This document shows positions 62,684-64,000 of a stretch of 64,000 nucleotides of DNA, one piece after another. The position numbers were made by a program, and so were the translations under genes. Each line of letters begins with the position of its first letter. Within the stretch, counting starts at the first letter, position 1. The notes below the pieces were generated by a model. That model was given only the letters and a program-made list of their open reading frames with translations. It had not been told where the DNA came from and searched no databases. Location of the stretch: positions 1,736,001-1,800,000 of the forward strand of contig NZ_CP073578.1 in NCBI RefSeq assembly GCF_018199995.1. The letters are read 5' to 3'. The stretch is from Photobacterium sp. GJ3 (GTDB lineage: Bacteria; Pseudomonadota; Gammaproteobacteria; Enterobacterales; Vibrionaceae).

Positions 62684-64000
62684 TCAGCGCAAAACTTGCC
62701 GGCGTGCATGGGCGACTGCAATCAGCCTTTTGGAAAGAACAGATCTTTTCGAAGGGTCGGCCTGCTCTAAATCCCGCAGCAAACGCGTGATTTCCCCATC
62801 CAGATACCGGGCATTTTTGGTTCTGATCAGCGAGCGAATGACTTTTTCTGCATTCTCCGGCAAGGGTTGTGACATTGCCCACTGATAACTGTAGTTTTCC
62901 GGCTGAGACGGAGAAACACGCGAACGGGGTTGTACCGGAACAGGTTTTGCCGTGACGTCTTCAGTCCGGCCGATCCTGTCGACGTACCGCTCAGCCATCG
63001 GCGTGTCCAATGCAGGGAGCATTCCCGTTCCGTATAGCTTCGGCCCCAGAATCCCTGCCTGCTCTAATGCAGCTTCACGCACGAACACACTGGCAGCCCG
63101 CTTTCCTTTCTTTTCAGTGTCGGTGTAATACACCGCAGCGAAATCTTTCGCCCGGGTTAATGCCACATAGGCCAGACGGCGCTCTTCCTCATGATCGGTT
63201 TTCATATCCGAGGCCGCCGGATTACGATAAGGAAACGCATCACTGTCCCAGAAAGGTAAATAAACCCGGCTGTATTCGCAGCCTTTAGCCCGGAAAATGG
63301 TTGTCACCTGCAGCCGCGTCCCCTGATCTCGTGTGGGGTTTTGCTTATCCTGCGGACGCTGCGATTGTGCTGTGTAAAATTCAAAATATTGCAGTGCTTT
63401 CTCGCAGCGCTGATCCATCGATTCTAAGACGGTAGACACAGCATCCAGCCGGTCGATCGCTTCTTCGATCTCGCTGGCTGTCGCTTCCGTTTTCCAGATC
63501 CAGGCATCCAAACCACTTTCACGCCGATACTGCTCAAACACATCCACCGCTTTTTGCCCGCCTTTACGGGTGATGCGATGTAAAAGTCCCAGCCGTTCAA
63601 TCAGCGTATCCAGCTTCAGATTCGGATACGCCTGACCATATCGCTCGGCAAAGCGAACCCAGTCGGCGCTGCCATATTTTGCCAACTGATCACACAGAGG
63701 TTTCAGCGATTTATTCGGAACAAAGCAATGCGGAAACGACAGCAGTTGAAACAGCAACGCAGATTTTTCCTGATCACTTCCCTGATTCAACCGACCGGTT
63801 GCTAATTGCATGACTTCCATCAGCAACCGGACTTCTCTGCTGTTTGCCAGCACAGAGGGGACCGGCATTTCATAAGGGATCTGCTTACTCAGAAAAGCCA
63901 GCTCAAACATGAGTGTCTGCGACCAGCGGCGCACCAGAATTACGATGTCCGAGGGGTGTCCCCCCTCCTCCAGATACCTTTGGATATTGGCGACAATCTC
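62684..64000 (-). CDS. UvrD/Rep-like helicase, C-terminal part (5' end outside the window)
   Basis: 439 residues of a superfamily 1 DNA helicase, with the frame open to the window edge. Motif IV-VI stretches are seen: SDIVILVRRW, LQVTTIFRAKGCEYSRVYLPFWDSD (motif V-like) and DHEEERRLAYVALTRAKDFAAVYY (motif VI, ALTRAK). The ATPase Walker motifs would lie upstream of the window. A 3' tail with a disordered linker (KPVPVQPRSRVSPSQPENYSYQ) and a helical end is present. It converges with the TetR gene. Confidence 0.9.
   Translation of the reverse strand, partial: EIVANIQRYLEEGGHPSDIVILVRRWSQTLMFELAFLSKQIPYEMPVPSVLANSREVRLLMEVMQLATGRLNQGSDQEKSALLFQLLSFPHCFVPNKSLKPLCDQLAKYGSADWVRFAERYGQAYPNLKLDTLIERLGLLHRITRKGGQKAVDVFEQYRRESGLDAWIWKTEATASEIEEAIDRLDAVSTVLESMDQRCEKALQYFEFYTAQSQRPQDKQNPTRDQGTRLQVTTIFRAKGCEYSRVYLPFWDSDAFPYRNPAASDMKTDHEEERRLAYVALTRAKDFAAVYYTDTEKKGKRAASVFVREAALEQAGILGPKLYGTGMLPALDTPMAERYVDRIGRTEDVTAKPVPVQPRSRVSPSQPENYSYQWAMSQPLPENAEKVIRSLIRTKNARYLDGEITRLLRDLEQADPSKRSVLSKRLIAVAHARRQVLR

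Overview
The window looks like chromosomal DNA of a marine gammaproteobacterium, most likely a Vibrionaceae member close to Photobacterium. The grounds are the run of a Vibrio-type NorM pump followed by DUF3080 and DUF5062 genes, the riboflavin synthase paralog beside norM, the fructosamine kinase/YniC-like phosphatase pair, and the overall gene style. The genus is inferred, not proven.

Layout. 1-2.4 kb: end of hutU and complete hutH (histidine degradation). 2.8-5.9 kb: fructosamine-kinase family gene, hxpB/yniC-like phosphatase, a small zinc-ribbon gene and a riboflavin synthase paralog. 6.2-11 kb: membrane diguanylate cyclase, norM, a DUF3080 lipoprotein and DUF5062. 11.15-11.46 kb: three tandem tRNA-Val(GAC) genes with a terminator. 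11.5-15.85 kb: AT-rich mosaic accessory DNA abutting the tRNA terminator, holding a truncated Mu-I-like phage protease, a secreted tail-collar-like protein, two Com-like zinc-ribbon genes and a multi-TM protein. 15.85-24 kb: peptide ABC importer operon (fused ATPases, binding protein, two permeases) ending in an M14 peptidase gene, with a divergent LysR gene. 24-29.4 kb: SDR, BCCT transporter, DUF389 protein, an LprI/MliC lysozyme-inhibitor gene and MarR. 29.6-33.4 kb: kynA-kynB-kynU tryptophan catabolism with a divergent LysR regulator. 33.3-38.5 kb: small enzymes (GNAT, NUDIX, VOC, PhzF, DJ-1/PfpI, EEP phosphatase, nucleotidyltransferase, DUF6151).

38.7-47.3 kb is the most unusual part, an interbacterial toxin island. 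A DUF3289 toxin gene is followed by its membrane immunity gene and then by two degraded toxin tails, each with its own divergent immunity gene. The island is flanked by an imperfect 74-bp direct repeat. Past an acetyltransferase lies a second module on the minus strand: a 1067-residue DUF4150 (PAAR-like) protein with a C-terminal AHH-type nuclease domain and two near-identical Imm11-like immunity genes. Both modules look like type VI secretion cargo. No secretion apparatus genes are in the window.

47.6-64 kb: TetR-controlled RND efflux pair, GNAT, a beta/gamma-crystallin-like protein, an ACT protein, a DUF7661 gene joined to a GNAT remnant, a 1.2-kb gene-free stretch with a candidate small RNA, an AGCS symporter, a three-repeat beta-trefoil protein, quinone reductase, EamA exporter, O-methyltransferase, a lipoprotein, a TetR-controlled small membrane protein, and the 3' part of a UvrD-like helicase.

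A quality point affects interpretation. Four genes between 16.7 and 31.6 kb (M14 peptidase, BCCT transporter, MliC domain, tryptophan 2,3-dioxygenase) are each broken by the apparent loss of one C or G in a short homopolymer. Adding one base back restores conserved sequence in every case, so sequencing or assembly error is at least as likely as true gene decay. A fifth gene (DUF389) has an in-frame stop codon instead.
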